64,000 nucleotides of DNA, from assembly GCF_004341085.1 (NCBI RefSeq), contig NZ_SLXW01000003.1:372001-436000 (forward strand). Reading direction: 5' to 3'. The translations under genes and the position numbers were made by a program. This DNA comes from Sphingomonas sp. PP-CE-1G-424 (GTDB lineage Bacteria; Pseudomonadota; Alphaproteobacteria; Sphingomonadales; Sphingomonadaceae). The notes beneath the pieces are model-generated. The model was not told where the DNA came from. It was given only the letters and a program-made list of their open reading frames with translations, and did no database searches. Every line of letters starts with the position of its first letter. Within the stretch, counting starts at the first letter, position 1. This document shows positions 24,034-32,580 of this stretch, piece by piece.

Positions 24034-26226
24034 TCAGGCCATCTTGCCAATGACCTTGTCGAGCGTCAGGGGATATTCGCGGATGCGGACGCCGCACGCA
24101 TTGTAGACCGCATTGGCGATCGCCGCGCCGACACCGCACAGCCCGAGCTCGCCGATACCCTTGGCCTTCATCGGCGAAGACTTCTCGTCGAGTTCGTCCA
24201 TGAAGAACACGTCCTGCATCGGGATGTCGGCGTGCGCCGGCACGTGATATTCGGCGAGGTCGTGGTTGACGAAATAGCCGAACCGCGTGTCGACGATCGC
24301 GTCTTCCATGAGCGCCGCACCGACGCCCATCGTCATCGCGCCGATCACCTGGCTGCGGGCCGATTTCGGGTTGAGGATACGACCCGCCGCGAACGCGCCG
24401 CTCATCCGGCGGACGCGGATTTCACCGGTCGCCGAGTCGACGCCGACCTCGACGAAATGCGCGCCGAACGTGGCTTGCGCGTACGTCTTGGTGAGGTCGC
24501 CGAACTCGATCGAATCCTCGGCGGAGATACCGGCATCGCCTGCGGCTTCCGACAGCGAGACGCTGCGGTTGCCCGACTTTACCTTGCTATCCTCGAACAC
24601 GACGTCGGTCGAGTTGAAGCCGAGTTTCTGAGCGACACGCTCGCGCAACGCCATGCATGCCGCATAGACGCCCGCGGTCGAGCTGTTGCCGCCCCACTGG
24701 CCGCCCGAACCCGACGAGGCCGGGAAGCTGCTGTCGCCGAGCAGGACGATGACCTTGTCCATCGGTACGCCCATCATCTCGGCGGCGGTCTGCGCGATGA
24801 TCGTGTAGCTGCCGGTGCCGATGTCGGTCATGTCGGTGGCGACGGTGACGACGCCCTTCTTGTCGATCCCAACGCGTGCGCCCGACTTCATCGTGACGTT
24901 GTCGCGGAACGCCGACGCCATCCCCATGCCGACCAACCAGCGGCCATCGCGGACCTGGCCGGGAACCGGGTTGCGCTTGTTCCAGCCGAAGCGTTCGGCG
25001 CCGGTCTTCAGACAGCCGACCAAGTCACGCTGCGAGAACTGGCGCGTCGGCTTTTCCGGATCGACCTGCGTATCGTTGATGATCCGCAGCTGGACCGGGT
25101 CCATCTTCAGCTTCTCGGCCAGCTCGTCCATCGCCGCTTCGAGTGCGAGCAGGCCGACCGCTTCGCCGGGCGCACGCATCGCGTTGCCTTCGGGGAGATC
25201 GAGCACGGCCAGACGCGTTGCAGTCATGCGGTTTGCGCCGGCGTAGAGCAGGCGGGTCGCGTTCGGCGCCGTCTCGGGACCGCCGCCGGGCAGATCGCCC
25301 GACCAGCTCTCATGCGCAATCGCGGTGATCTTGCCGTCCTTCTGCGCACCGATACGAAGACGCTGGATCGTTGCCGGGCGATGCGTGGTGTTGTTCATCA
25401 CCTGCGGGCGCGCGAGCGCGAGCTTCACCGGACGTCCGCCGATCGCGCGCGAGCCGAGCGCCGCCATGACCGCATCGCTACGGACCCACAGCTTCGAGCC
25501 GAACCCGCCACCGACATAAGGCGACATCACGTGGATGCTTTCCTTCGGCAGCAGCAGCGTCTCGCTCATGTCGCCGACCGCCCAGTTGATCATCTGGTTC
25601 GACGTCCAAAGCGTGAGCTTGCCGTCCTTCCATGCCGCGGTGGTGGAGTGCGGCTCCATCATCATGTGGCTCTGATCGGGCGTGGTGTAGCGCTCGTCGA
25701 CCTTGACCGCGGCCTTGGCGAAGGCGCCCGCGAAATCGCCAACAGCGGTGTCGGGGTTGCCGCTTTTGGGCTTGGTCGCCGAGCCCTGCGATGCGGCGAG
25801 ATCGAAATTGCCCTTGGCCCGCGCGTAATTGACGCGGAGCAGCTTGGTCGCGGCGCGCGCCTGCTCGAACGTTTCCGCAACGACGACAGCCACGGCTTGG
25901 TCGTAATGCTGGACTTCGGGGCCGGCGAGCATCCGTGCGGTGTGGTTCTTCGCCTTGCCGAGCTTGCCGGCGTTTTCATAGGTGACGACGGCGAGCACGC
26001 CCGGCGCAGCCTTCGCGTCGGCGGTGTCGATGCTCTCGATCCGGCCCTTGGCGATTGCTGCGCCGAGGATGTAGCCATAGGCGGCGTTGGGCGCGGCATC
26101 GTTGCGTTCATAGGCGTAGTGTGCGGTGCCGGTGGTCTTCAGCTTGCCGTCGACGCGGTCGAGCGGCTTGCCGAGCACCTTCATGCGGTCGGTCGGATTC
26201 GCCGTGGCGGGGGTATCGAACTTCAT
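24034..26226 (-). CDS. paoC: aldehyde oxidoreductase molybdenum-binding subunit PaoC
   Basis: 730 residues of the xanthine dehydrogenase large-subunit family. Molybdopterin-contact motifs include VGGGFGSKLW and GQWGGNSSTAG, and the catalytic glutamate lies in KGIGELGLCGVG near the C-terminus. Length and partner genes match E. coli PaoC, which with PaoA and PaoB forms a periplasmic molybdenum-cytosine-dinucleotide enzyme that oxidises a broad range of (mainly aromatic) aldehydes to acids for detoxification. No signal peptide is present, consistent with export of the folded complex through the Tat signal of PaoA. It follows paoB by 5 nt. Confidence 0.9.
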   Translation of the reverse strand: MKFDTPATANPTDRMKVLGKPLDRVDGKLKTTGTAHYAYERNDAAPNAAYGYILGAAIAKGRIESIDTADAKAAPGVLAVVTYENAGKLGKAKNHTARMLAGPEVQHYDQAVAVVVAETFEQARAATKLLRVNYARAKGNFDLAASQGSATKPKSGNPDTAVGDFAGAFAKAAVKVDERYTTPDQSHMMMEPHSTTAAWKDGKLTLWTSNQMINWAVGDMSETLLLPKESIHVMSPYVGGGFGSKLWVRSDAVMAALGSRAIGGRPVKLALARPQVMNNTTHRPATIQRLRIGAQKDGKITAIAHESWSGDLPGGGPETAPNATRLLYAGANRMTATRLAVLDLPEGNAMRAPGEAVGLLALEAAMDELAEKLKMDPVQLRIINDTQVDPEKPTRQFSQRDLVGCLKTGAERFGWNKRNPVPGQVRDGRWLVGMGMASAFRDNVTMKSGARVGIDKKGVVTVATDMTDIGTGSYTIIAQTAAEMMGVPMDKVIVLLGDSSFPASSGSGGQWGGNSSTAGVYAACMALRERVAQKLGFNSTDVVFEDSKVKSGNRSVSLSEAAGDAGISAEDSIEFGDLTKTYAQATFGAHFVEVGVDSATGEIRVRRMSGAFAAGRILNPKSARSQVIGAMTMGVGAALMEDAIVDTRFGYFVNHDLAEYHVPAHADIPMQDVFFMDELDEKSSPMKAKGIGELGLCGVGAAIANAVYNACGVRIREYPLTLDKVIGKMA

Positions 26227-26231
26227 GGCGA

Positions 26232-27182
26232 TCAGGCCTTTGCGTCTTCGAACACGGCGCCGATGGTGCGTTCGACCAACGGCAGCTTGAACGCGTTCTG
26301 TGAGGTGGTGCGGGCACCGGCGAGGACGGCCGCTGCGGTCGCCTTGGCGCCATTGGGCATCTGCGCTTCAGCTGATTCGACGCGCCACGGCTTGTGCGCG
26401 AGGCCACCGAAGGCGAGACGGCCGCGACCGCCAGGCTGGATCACGGCAGCAACCGAGATCAGCGCGAACGCGTAGGATGCGCGATCACGCACCTTCTGGT
26501 AGATATGCGTGCCGCCGATCGGCTTGGGTAAAGTCACGGCCGTGATCAGCTCGCCGGGCGCGAGCGAGGTCTCGATGTTCGGCGTCGCGCCAGGAAGACG
26601 GTGGAAGTCCGCGATCGGGATCGCGCGGCTCTGGCCAGCAGCGTTCACCGTCTCGACGGTCGCATCCAGCACGCGCATCGCAACGGCCATGTCGCTGGGG
26701 TGCGTTGCGATACACGCCTCGCTCGTGCCCATCACGGCCAAATTGCGGTTGAACCCGCCGATAGCCGCGCAGCCGCTGCCGGGCTGGCGCTTGTTGCAGG
26801 GCTTGGTGGTGTCGTAGAAATACGGGCAGCGGGTGCGCTGGAGCAGATTGCCGGCTGTCGTCGCCTTGTTGCGAAGCTGACCCGATGCACCGGAAACCAG
26901 CGCACGGCTCAGCACGCCGTAATCCTTGCGCACACGCGCATCGGCGGCGAGATCGGTGTTGCGGACCAGCGCGCCGACGCGGAGGCCGCCCTCGGCGGTC
27001 GGCGTGATCTTGTCGAGGCCGAGGCCGTTGACGTCGATCAGATGTTGTGGCGTCTCGATTTGCAGCTTCATCAGGTCGAGCAAGTTTGTGCCGCCGGCGA
27101 TAAACTTGGCGCCCGGCGTACGGACGGCGGCGCTGGCGGCTTCCTTCGCCGAGGTGGCGCGTTCGTAGGTGAAGGCCTTCAT
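26232..27182 (-). CDS. paoB: aldehyde oxidoreductase FAD-binding subunit PaoB
   Basis: 316 residues of the CO-dehydrogenase flavoprotein family: FAD-binding [14 protein letters not shown] near residues 26-39 and [16 protein letters not shown] cysteine-rich insertion ([15 protein letters not shown], then PGSGC) provides the ligands of the additional [4Fe-4S] cluster that distinguishes PaoB from ordinary xanthine dehydrogenase medium subunits. It carries electrons from the molybdenum subunit through FAD. The start overlaps the paoA stop by 4 nt. Confidence 0.9.
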   Translation of the reverse strand: MKAFTYERATSAKEAASAAVRTPGAKFIAGGTNLLDLMKLQIETPQHLIDVNGLGLDKITPTAEGGLRVGALVRNTDLAADARVRKDYGVLSRALVSGASGQLRNKATTAGNLLQRTRCPYFYDTTKPCNKRQPGSGCAAIGGFNRNLAVMGTSEACIATHPSDMAVAMRVLDATVETVNAAGQSRAIPIADFHRLPGATPNIETSLAPGELITAVTLPKPIGGTHIYQKVRDRASYAFALISVAAVIQPGGRGRLAFGGLAHKPWRVESAEAQMPNGAKATAAAVLAGARTTSQNAFKLPLVERTIGAVFEDAKA

Positions 27183-27823
27183 GCGGTGCGCTCCGTACCC
27201 GCGACGTCGTGGATCGCGTCGATGATGTTCGCATAGGCGCCGCAGCGGCAGATGTTGCCGCTCATCCGCTCGCGCAGTTCATCGGTGGTGACGGTCGGCT
27301 TTGCAGCGATGTCGCCGGTTACATGGCTGGGAATGCCCGCCTTGATCTCGCCGAGCGTCGCGACGGCCGAGCAGATCTGGCCGGGGGTGCAATAGCCGCA
27401 CTGATAGCCGTCATGCTTGACGAATGCCGCCTGCATCGCGTGCAGCTTCTCGGGCGTGCCAAGGCCTTCGATCGTCGTGATTTCTTCGCCTTCGTGCATG
27501 ACCGCGAGCGTCAGGCAGCTGTTGATCCGGCGACCTTCGACGATCACCGTGCACGCGCCGCACTGGCCGTGATCGCAACCCTTCTTGGTGCCGGTGAGCT
27601 TCAAATTTTCGCGCAGTGCGTCGAGCAAAGTGGTGCGCGTATCGACGTTCAGCTTGGTGGTACGTCCGTTGACCTTGAGCGTGACCGGCATGGTCGGCGG
27701 GGCCGATTGCGTCGTGCCCTGCGTCTGCGCCTGTGCAACGGGTGCTGCTGCCAACGTGGCCGACGCGACACCACCGGCGATCACGCCACGGCGTGACACC
27801 GGAAAACATTCATCCTGATGCAT
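27179..27823 (-). CDS. paoA: aldehyde oxidoreductase iron-sulfur subunit PaoA, Tat-exported
   Basis: 214 residues. A twin-arginine signal (SRRGVIAGG and an Ala-rich run to about residue 33) is followed by a plant-type [2Fe-2S] domain ([11 protein letters not shown] with a later C) and a second [2Fe-2S] domain (CGYCTPGQ...GNICRCGAY). In the E. coli enzyme this subunit carries the export signal for the whole PaoABC complex. It is the first gene of the paoABC operon; a maturation chaperone (paoD/XdhC-like) is not in this window. [13 protein letters not shown] starts at the ATG at 27823. Confidence 0.92.
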   Translation of the reverse strand: MHQDECFPVSRRGVIAGGVASATLAAAPVAQAQTQGTTQSAPPTMPVTLKVNGRTTKLNVDTRTTLLDALRENLKLTGTKKGCDHGQCGACTVIVEGRRINSCLTLAVMHEGEEITTIEGLGTPEKLHAMQAAFVKHDGYQCGYCTPGQICSAVATLGEIKAGIPSHVTGDIAAKPTVTTDELRERMSGNICRCGAYANIIDAIHDVAGTERTA

Positions 27824-27931
27824 ATAAACCCCTGTATATGTTGGCCTAACGGGTGAAGCGCGGCAAAGTTGCGCTACTAGGCATTTGGTTCCGTGAATTT
27901 TGCGTCACGGAGGTTTGGGTAGGGCATTGAA

Positions 27932-28132
27932 ATGCGGACAATTTCTTCCGGCGTGTCGGTCCGGCTGTATCATCTAGACGACAGCGGCGAGGGCGGGGCG
28001 GCGACGACTCTGTTCTATGGGCCGCTCGGGGAAGCGCTCGCGATTGCCGCACAGCAGGAGGAGGACGTCCAGACGGGGCTGTATCTCGCCACCGAGAACG
28101 ACGTCGTCGCGTATCTTGATCTGGAGGAATAG
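27932..28132 (+). CDS. small hypothetical acidic protein
   Basis: 66 residues (MRTISSGVSVRLYHLDDSGE...), with an ATG start and a weak purine-rich site (GTAGGGC) upstream. It is acidic, has no signal peptide or membrane segment, and ends in DLEE. Length and lack of competing frames make it a plausible small cytosolic protein; I do not recognise a family with certainty. It is divergent from paoA and is followed directly by a long palindromic repeat. Confidence 0.55.
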   Translation: MRTISSGVSVRLYHLDDSGEGGAATTLFYGPLGEALAIAAQQEEDVQTGLYLATENDVVAYLDLEE

Positions 28133-28179
28133 GACGCCAAGCGACCGACCTCTTATTGCGATGCGCCACCTCGATAGCG

Positions 28180-28283
28180 CCACCCCGGCGAAGGCCGGGG
28201 CCCAATTGGAAAGCTGGCCGTAACGAAGCGTTGCCAGCCGTTACTAAGCGCTCCCAATTGGGCCCCGGCCTTCGCCGGGGTGG
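28180..28283. repeat. palindromic intergenic element, CCAATTGG family (copy 1)
   Basis: Two perfect 30-nt complementary arms (28180-28209 and 28254-28283), beginning CCACCCCGGCGAAGGCCGGG and ending at CCAATTGG, enclose 44 nt. Sister copies lie at 46699-46802 and 63503-63611. It sits between convergent genes and may end transcription from both sides. Confidence 0.88.
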
Positions 28284-28301
28284 TATTTGTGTTCAGATGC
28301 T

Positions 28302-29717
28302 TCAAGTTCCTGGCGTGAAACCATCGTCGCGATCCGGCGGGGTGGGCGCATGCACTTCGGCGCAGATCGAACGAAGCGCACCCTTCATCCCCTCCTCGAA
28401 GGTCGGATGATAGATTGGCAGGTCGAGCACCTCGGTCGCGGTCCAGCCGCTCTGAATCGCCCAGGCGATCAGGTGCGCGCTATGCTCGACCGCCGGACCC
28501 GCCATCGTCGCCCCGGTCAGCCGGCCATCGCCACGATCCGCATAGAAGCGCACTAGCCCGGCATTGCACGCCTCGACCTTCGCGCGGCCCTGATCGTCGT
28601 ACGACGCGGTGCCGATCACGCTGTCGGCATCACCATCCTCCGCAATCTTGCCGATCACCGCGACGTTGGGGTGCGTGAAGGTGATCGCGAACGGCACGGT
28701 GCGCTTTCCCGGCGTCACCTCGGGATAGCTCGCCGCGTTGCGCCCGGCGATCGTTCCCTCGGCCGACGCTTCGTGTAGCACCGCGCGATCATGATCGGCA
28801 TCGCCGGCGATGAAGATCGGCGCAGTGCCGCACTGCATCGTCTCGCGGTCAAAGTCCGGCATGCCGTGGTCATCGAGCGCGAGGCCGGTCGTCTCTAGCC
28901 CAATGTCCTTGATTCGTGGCGGACGTCCGGTCGCGACGAGCAGATAGTCGAAGCGTCGTTCGCCCGACGCCGATCCGGTCCAGGCCAGCTTGACGCCGTC
29001 GCCATCCGGCTCGACCGCCAGCTCGACGCCGAGCAGGATGGGCATCTCTCGCGACAGGATCGCGTGATACGCCTCGGCGACGTGGGGGTCTTTCAGTCCG
29101 CCGATCGTCTCGCCCGTGTCGAACACCATCGTCTCGACCCCGAGCCGCGCCATCGCCTGCGCCAGTTCGAGCCCCAGCGCACCCGCACCGACGACGCCGA
29201 TCGATCCCGGCAGATCGGCCAGTTCGAAGATGCTTTCGTTGGTCAGCACGCGGTCGCGCACCGCGTCGAACATCTCGGGGATCGCAGGGCTCGACCCGGT
29301 CGCGATCACCACGGACTTCGCGTGGACCTCGCGGCCGTCGCTCAACGACAGGATCGTCGCACCTGCAAATTTCGCTCGCGCCTTGATCTTCACCTCGTCG
29401 GGCAGCTTGTCGATCGACTTTTCGACGCCCGCGACGAACGCGCCGCGCTCCTTCCGCACGCGCGCCATCACCGCAACGCCATCGACTTTGCCCGACGCCT
29501 CGATCCCGAATACCGACGCCTGTTCGACCGCATGCATCGCATTTCCGGCCGCGATCAACAGCTTCGAGGGCATGCATCCCACGCTCGCGCAGGTCGTACC
29601 GCCAAAGCCTTCGTCGATCAGCAGCGTCGTGGCGCCATTGCGGCGCGCGCTGCGCTCGGCGGCGAGGCCGGCAGTCCCGGCACCGATGATCGCCACGTCG
29701 CAGGTCAGCTTGGTCAT
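28302..29717 (-). CDS. dihydrolipoamide dehydrogenase-like flavoprotein disulfide reductase
   Basis: 471 residues of the class I pyridine nucleotide-disulfide oxidoreductases: FAD-binding GAGTAGLAAE (12-21), redox pair C43-x4-C48 (TTCASVGCMPSK), NAD-binding GAGALGLELA, a second FAD motif (IFIAGDAD) and a C-terminal IYHPTFEE with the proton-relay His/Glu. The active-site set is complete. The family includes E3 subunits and mercuric reductase-like enzymes; no lipoate-enzyme genes are adjacent and there is no N-terminal metal-binding domain, so its partner is uncertain. The ATG at 29717 has GGAGAG upstream. It is divergent from a glutathione S-transferase. Confidence 0.85.
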   Translation of the reverse strand: MTKLTCDVAIIGAGTAGLAAERSARRNGATTLLIDEGFGGTTCASVGCMPSKLLIAAGNAMHAVEQASVFGIEASGKVDGVAVMARVRKERGAFVAGVEKSIDKLPDEVKIKARAKFAGATILSLSDGREVHAKSVVIATGSSPAIPEMFDAVRDRVLTNESIFELADLPGSIGVVGAGALGLELAQAMARLGVETMVFDTGETIGGLKDPHVAEAYHAILSREMPILLGVELAVEPDGDGVKLAWTGSASGERRFDYLLVATGRPPRIKDIGLETTGLALDDHGMPDFDRETMQCGTAPIFIAGDADHDRAVLHEASAEGTIAGRNAASYPEVTPGKRTVPFAITFTHPNVAVIGKIAEDGDADSVIGTASYDDQGRAKVEACNAGLVRFYADRGDGRLTGATMAGPAVEHSAHLIAWAIQSGWTATEVLDLPIYHPTFEEGMKGALRSICAEVHAPTPPDRDDGFTPGT

Positions 29718-29819
29718 AAGTCTCTCCGTTGCCGGAGGATTCCGGGATCGCGACCGAGGAAACCTTCGATGCCGCCCAGCCGTTCCGCGGTGCAGCACAT
29801 TCCCTGACGAAGGACGCTT

Positions 29820-30446
29820 ATGTTAACGCTCCACCATCTGAACTACTCGCGCTCGATCCGCGTGCTGTGGCTGCTCGAAGAGCTCGGCATCGAATACGAC
29901 CTCGTCAAATACGAGCGTGACGAGAATTTCCGCGCGCCGGCTGCGCTGAAGGCGATCCATCCGCTGGGCAAGGCGCCGGTGCTGGTCGACGGCGACCTGA
30001 CGCTGGCCGAGAGCGCGCCGATCCTGTCGTACATCGACGCGCGGTACGGCGACCGCCGCTTCTCGCCGCCGATCGACAGCGATGCCGCCGCGATCCACGA
30101 CGAGTGGCTGCAATATGTCGAAAGCTCGGCCGCGCTGCCGATCATGATGACGATGTTCGGCAAGCGGATGGGCGGACTCCCTGAGGGGCTCACAAAGTTC
30201 ACCGGCCCCGAGGTGACCAAGACGCTCGACTATATCGGCGCAGGCGTCGGCGACGGCCCGTATCTGATGGGCGAGCAGCTGATGCTCGCGGATATCCAGA
30301 TGAGCTACATGCTGGCGATCGCGGAAAGCACGGGGTTGCTCGTCGAGCATCCGGCCGTCCAGGCGTATCTCGATCGGCTCCGTGCCCGCCCGGCCTTCGT
30401 TGCAGCTACCGAGATCGGCGGCCCGCTGATGCCCGCCCGTCGCTGA
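29820..30446 (+). CDS. glutathione S-transferase
   Basis: 208 residues. N-terminal thioredoxin fold (LTLHHLNYSRSIRVLWLLEELG) with the cis-proline region GKAPVLVDGD and the glutathione-binding ESAPILSYID; all-helical C-terminal domain containing the N-capping segment LMLADIQMSYML. It is a cytosolic enzyme conjugating glutathione to electrophiles or reducing peroxides. A catalytic Ser is likely in the NYSRS segment. It is a single gene, closed by a strong terminator hairpin. Confidence 0.9.
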   Translation: MLTLHHLNYSRSIRVLWLLEELGIEYDLVKYERDENFRAPAALKAIHPLGKAPVLVDGDLTLAESAPILSYIDARYGDRRFSPPIDSDAAAIHDEWLQYVESSAALPIMMTMFGKRMGGLPEGLTKFTGPEVTKTLDYIGAGVGDGPYLMGEQLMLADIQMSYMLAIAESTGLLVEHPAVQAYLDRLRARPAFVAATEIGGPLMPARR

Positions 30447-30454
30447 TCTCCGGC

Positions 30455-30487
30455 CCCGACATCCCGGCCGTTCGCCGGGATGTCGGG
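30455..30487. terminator. bidirectional terminator hairpin
   Basis: CCCGACATCCCGGC (30455-30468), loop CGTTC, GCCGGGATGTCGGG (30474-30487): a perfect 14-bp stem between the stops of the convergent GST and GH97 genes. No T-run on either side. Confidence 0.75.
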
Positions 30488-30495
30488 ACCTAAGC

Positions 30496-32580
30496 TCACC
30501 GCGCCTTGAAGCGGATCGCTTCGCCACCACCCGGGGCGAGCGGCAGCGTCAGCGTGTCGCCCTTGCGGACGGTCTTAGTCTCGATCGTGATCGAATGCCG
30601 CGCATCGGTCTTGTAGTCCGCGTTCGGACCGTCGCGGTAAATCTGCGCGGTGTAGCTCTTGCCGGCGTCGAGGAAATCGAGCGCCACGGTCAGCGTGCGT
30701 GGGTTTTCGTCGGTAACGCTGCCGAGATACCAGTCGTTCGACTTGCGGTCCTTCCGCGCGAAGGTGACGTAGTCGCCGACGTCGCCGTTCAGCACGCGCG
30801 TGTCGGACCAGTCGGTCGGCACGTCCTTGATGAACTGGAACGCGGCCGGATACTTCGCATAGTTCTCGGGCGTGTCCGCAGCCATCACGACCGGCGAGTA
30901 CAGCACGACGTACAGCGCAAGTTGCTTGGCGATCGTCGACAGGATGTCGCTGTTGTCCGACCCCTTGAGGCTCAGCACCCCGGGCGTAAAGTCCATCGGC
31001 CCTTCGAGCATCCGCGTGAAGGCGAGGTTGGCCTCATGCTCGGGCGGGTTCTTGCCGGCCCAGCTGTTATATTCCATGCCCCGCGAACCTTCGCGCGCGA
31101 TCCAGTTGGGATAGGTGCGGCGCAGGCCGGTGTCCTTGACCGGCTCGTGGCTGTCGATCGCGACCTTGTACTTGGCGGCGGTGGTTACGACGCGGGTATA
31201 GTGGTTTACCATCCACTGGCCCTCGTGCCATTCACGGTGCTGCGCGCCGTCGGGATCGACGCGTTCGATCTGGCCGGCATCGGTGACGTAGCCGGTCTTG
31301 ACCGCGGGGATGCCGTGATCGCGCGCGTAGCCGAACGACCGGTCGAGCTGGCTGTCGTAGTGGCTGGCCGATCCGCCGGTCTCGTTATGGCCGATCAGGT
31401 AGACGCCCTTCGCCTTCGCGTATTTGGCGAGGACGTTCGCGTCGAAATCGGGGGTCGGCGTGTCGAACTGCATCGCGTTGCCGTTGCCGAACCAGTCGCC
31501 GTCCCAGCCGACGTTCCAACCCTCGACCAGTACGCCCGGGATCTTGTTGACGCTGGCGAAGTCGATGTAGCTCTTCACATGCGCGGTGGTGGCGCCGTGC
31601 TGCGGCCCGGTCGCCCAGCTCCACCTGCCGGTGATCATGTTCCACCACACGCCCACGAACTTGCCCGGCTTGACCCAGCTGACGTCGCCGAGCTTGTTCG
31701 GCTCGTTGAGGTTGAGTTCGAGGTGGCTCATGTAGAGACCGGGTGCGTCGTCCGACAGGATCAGCGTCCGCCACGGCGTCGCGAACGGCCCGGTCCGTGT
31801 GACTTTCGGCGCGCCGGCACCAGGCGTGAGGACCGCCTTCAACGTGTTGCCTTCGACCTTAGCGACGTTCATCCCGGCATAGTCGGTCAGCGCCGCCTCG
31901 TGCAGCGCGACGTGCGTGCCGCTGGCGAGCTTCAGCGTGATCGGCGTCGCGGCAGTGCCCACCCCGGTCAGCGGCGTGCGGTTGTAGAGATACTCCTCGC
32001 GGTTCCACTCGAACGCCGGTTTCCACCACGCGGTCGCATCCTCGGCGAACGCGAACTGGGTCAGTTCCTCGGCGATGTTGATCGTCTTGAAGTTCGGCTG
32101 CTGCGGAAATTCGTAGCGGAAGCCGACGCCGTCGTCCTGCAGGCGGAACACGACATCGATCGCGCGTTTCAGGCGATCGGTTTCGACCAAGCGGACGCGC
32201 ATCTCGGTGTGGTTGTCGCGGATCGACTTCCACTCGCCCCAGGGCTGAGTCCAGGTCGAGTCCGCCTTGTTGCGGGCGATGCTCTCGATCTTGAGGTGAC
32301 GGTCGAACTTGGGCGCGTCGGTGAACAGGAAGCCGAGCCGCGACGGGCTGACGATCAACTCGCCCTTGCGGGTGATGCTGTAGCTCGCCTTGCCTTCGCC
32401 ATCGGTCGCCACGGTAACGACGATGCTGCCGTCGGGCGAGGTCGCGATCGCGTTCGGGATCGTCGGCGCCGGCTGCGGCTTGATCGTCTCGTTGGAGGTC
32501 GGCGCGGGGGCGGCATCTTGCGCGAAGGCGGGCGTTGCGATCAGCGCGACGGAGAGCAGGAGAAGGGTCTTCATGATCAT
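30496..32580 (-). CDS. GH97 family alpha-glucosidase, secreted
   Basis: 694 residues with a Sec signal (KTLLLLSVALIATPAFAQ). An N-terminal beta-rich domain is followed by a TIM barrel with GH97 landmarks: VWWNMITGRWSW, GVLVEGWNVGWDGDW, YLIGHNETGG, the VAIDSHEPVKDTGLRRTYPN strand and REGSRGMEYNSW, which hold the acidic residues that bind calcium and catalyse inverting cleavage in SusB-type enzymes. It likely releases glucose from maltodextrins in the periplasm. The ATG at 32580 overlaps the stop of the GH13 glucosidase gene (ATGA). Upstream bases in the same frame belong to that gene. Confidence 0.92.
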   Translation of the reverse strand: MIMKTLLLLSVALIATPAFAQDAAPAPTSNETIKPQPAPTIPNAIATSPDGSIVVTVATDGEGKASYSITRKGELIVSPSRLGFLFTDAPKFDRHLKIESIARNKADSTWTQPWGEWKSIRDNHTEMRVRLVETDRLKRAIDVVFRLQDDGVGFRYEFPQQPNFKTINIAEELTQFAFAEDATAWWKPAFEWNREEYLYNRTPLTGVGTAATPITLKLASGTHVALHEAALTDYAGMNVAKVEGNTLKAVLTPGAGAPKVTRTGPFATPWRTLILSDDAPGLYMSHLELNLNEPNKLGDVSWVKPGKFVGVWWNMITGRWSWATGPQHGATTAHVKSYIDFASVNKIPGVLVEGWNVGWDGDWFGNGNAMQFDTPTPDFDANVLAKYAKAKGVYLIGHNETGGSASHYDSQLDRSFGYARDHGIPAVKTGYVTDAGQIERVDPDGAQHREWHEGQWMVNHYTRVVTTAAKYKVAIDSHEPVKDTGLRRTYPNWIAREGSRGMEYNSWAGKNPPEHEANLAFTRMLEGPMDFTPGVLSLKGSDNSDILSTIAKQLALYVVLYSPVVMAADTPENYAKYPAAFQFIKDVPTDWSDTRVLNGDVGDYVTFARKDRKSNDWYLGSVTDENPRTLTVALDFLDAGKSYTAQIYRDGPNADYKTDARHSITIETKTVRKGDTLTLPLAPGGGEAIRFKAR

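Noticed and set aside
24019..26475. 818-codon open frame opposite paoC
   Set aside because: Shadow of a strong coding sequence; composition is low-complexity and no motif is visible.
28180..28283. Possible CRISPR or transposon end
   Set aside because: There are only two inverted arms, no direct repeats or spacers and no transposase; the element fits a REP-like palindrome.
28302..29717. Mercuric reductase
   Set aside because: It lacks the N-terminal heavy-metal domain and the C-terminal cysteine pair; the C-terminal HPTFEE motif is that of dihydrolipoamide dehydrogenase-like enzymes.
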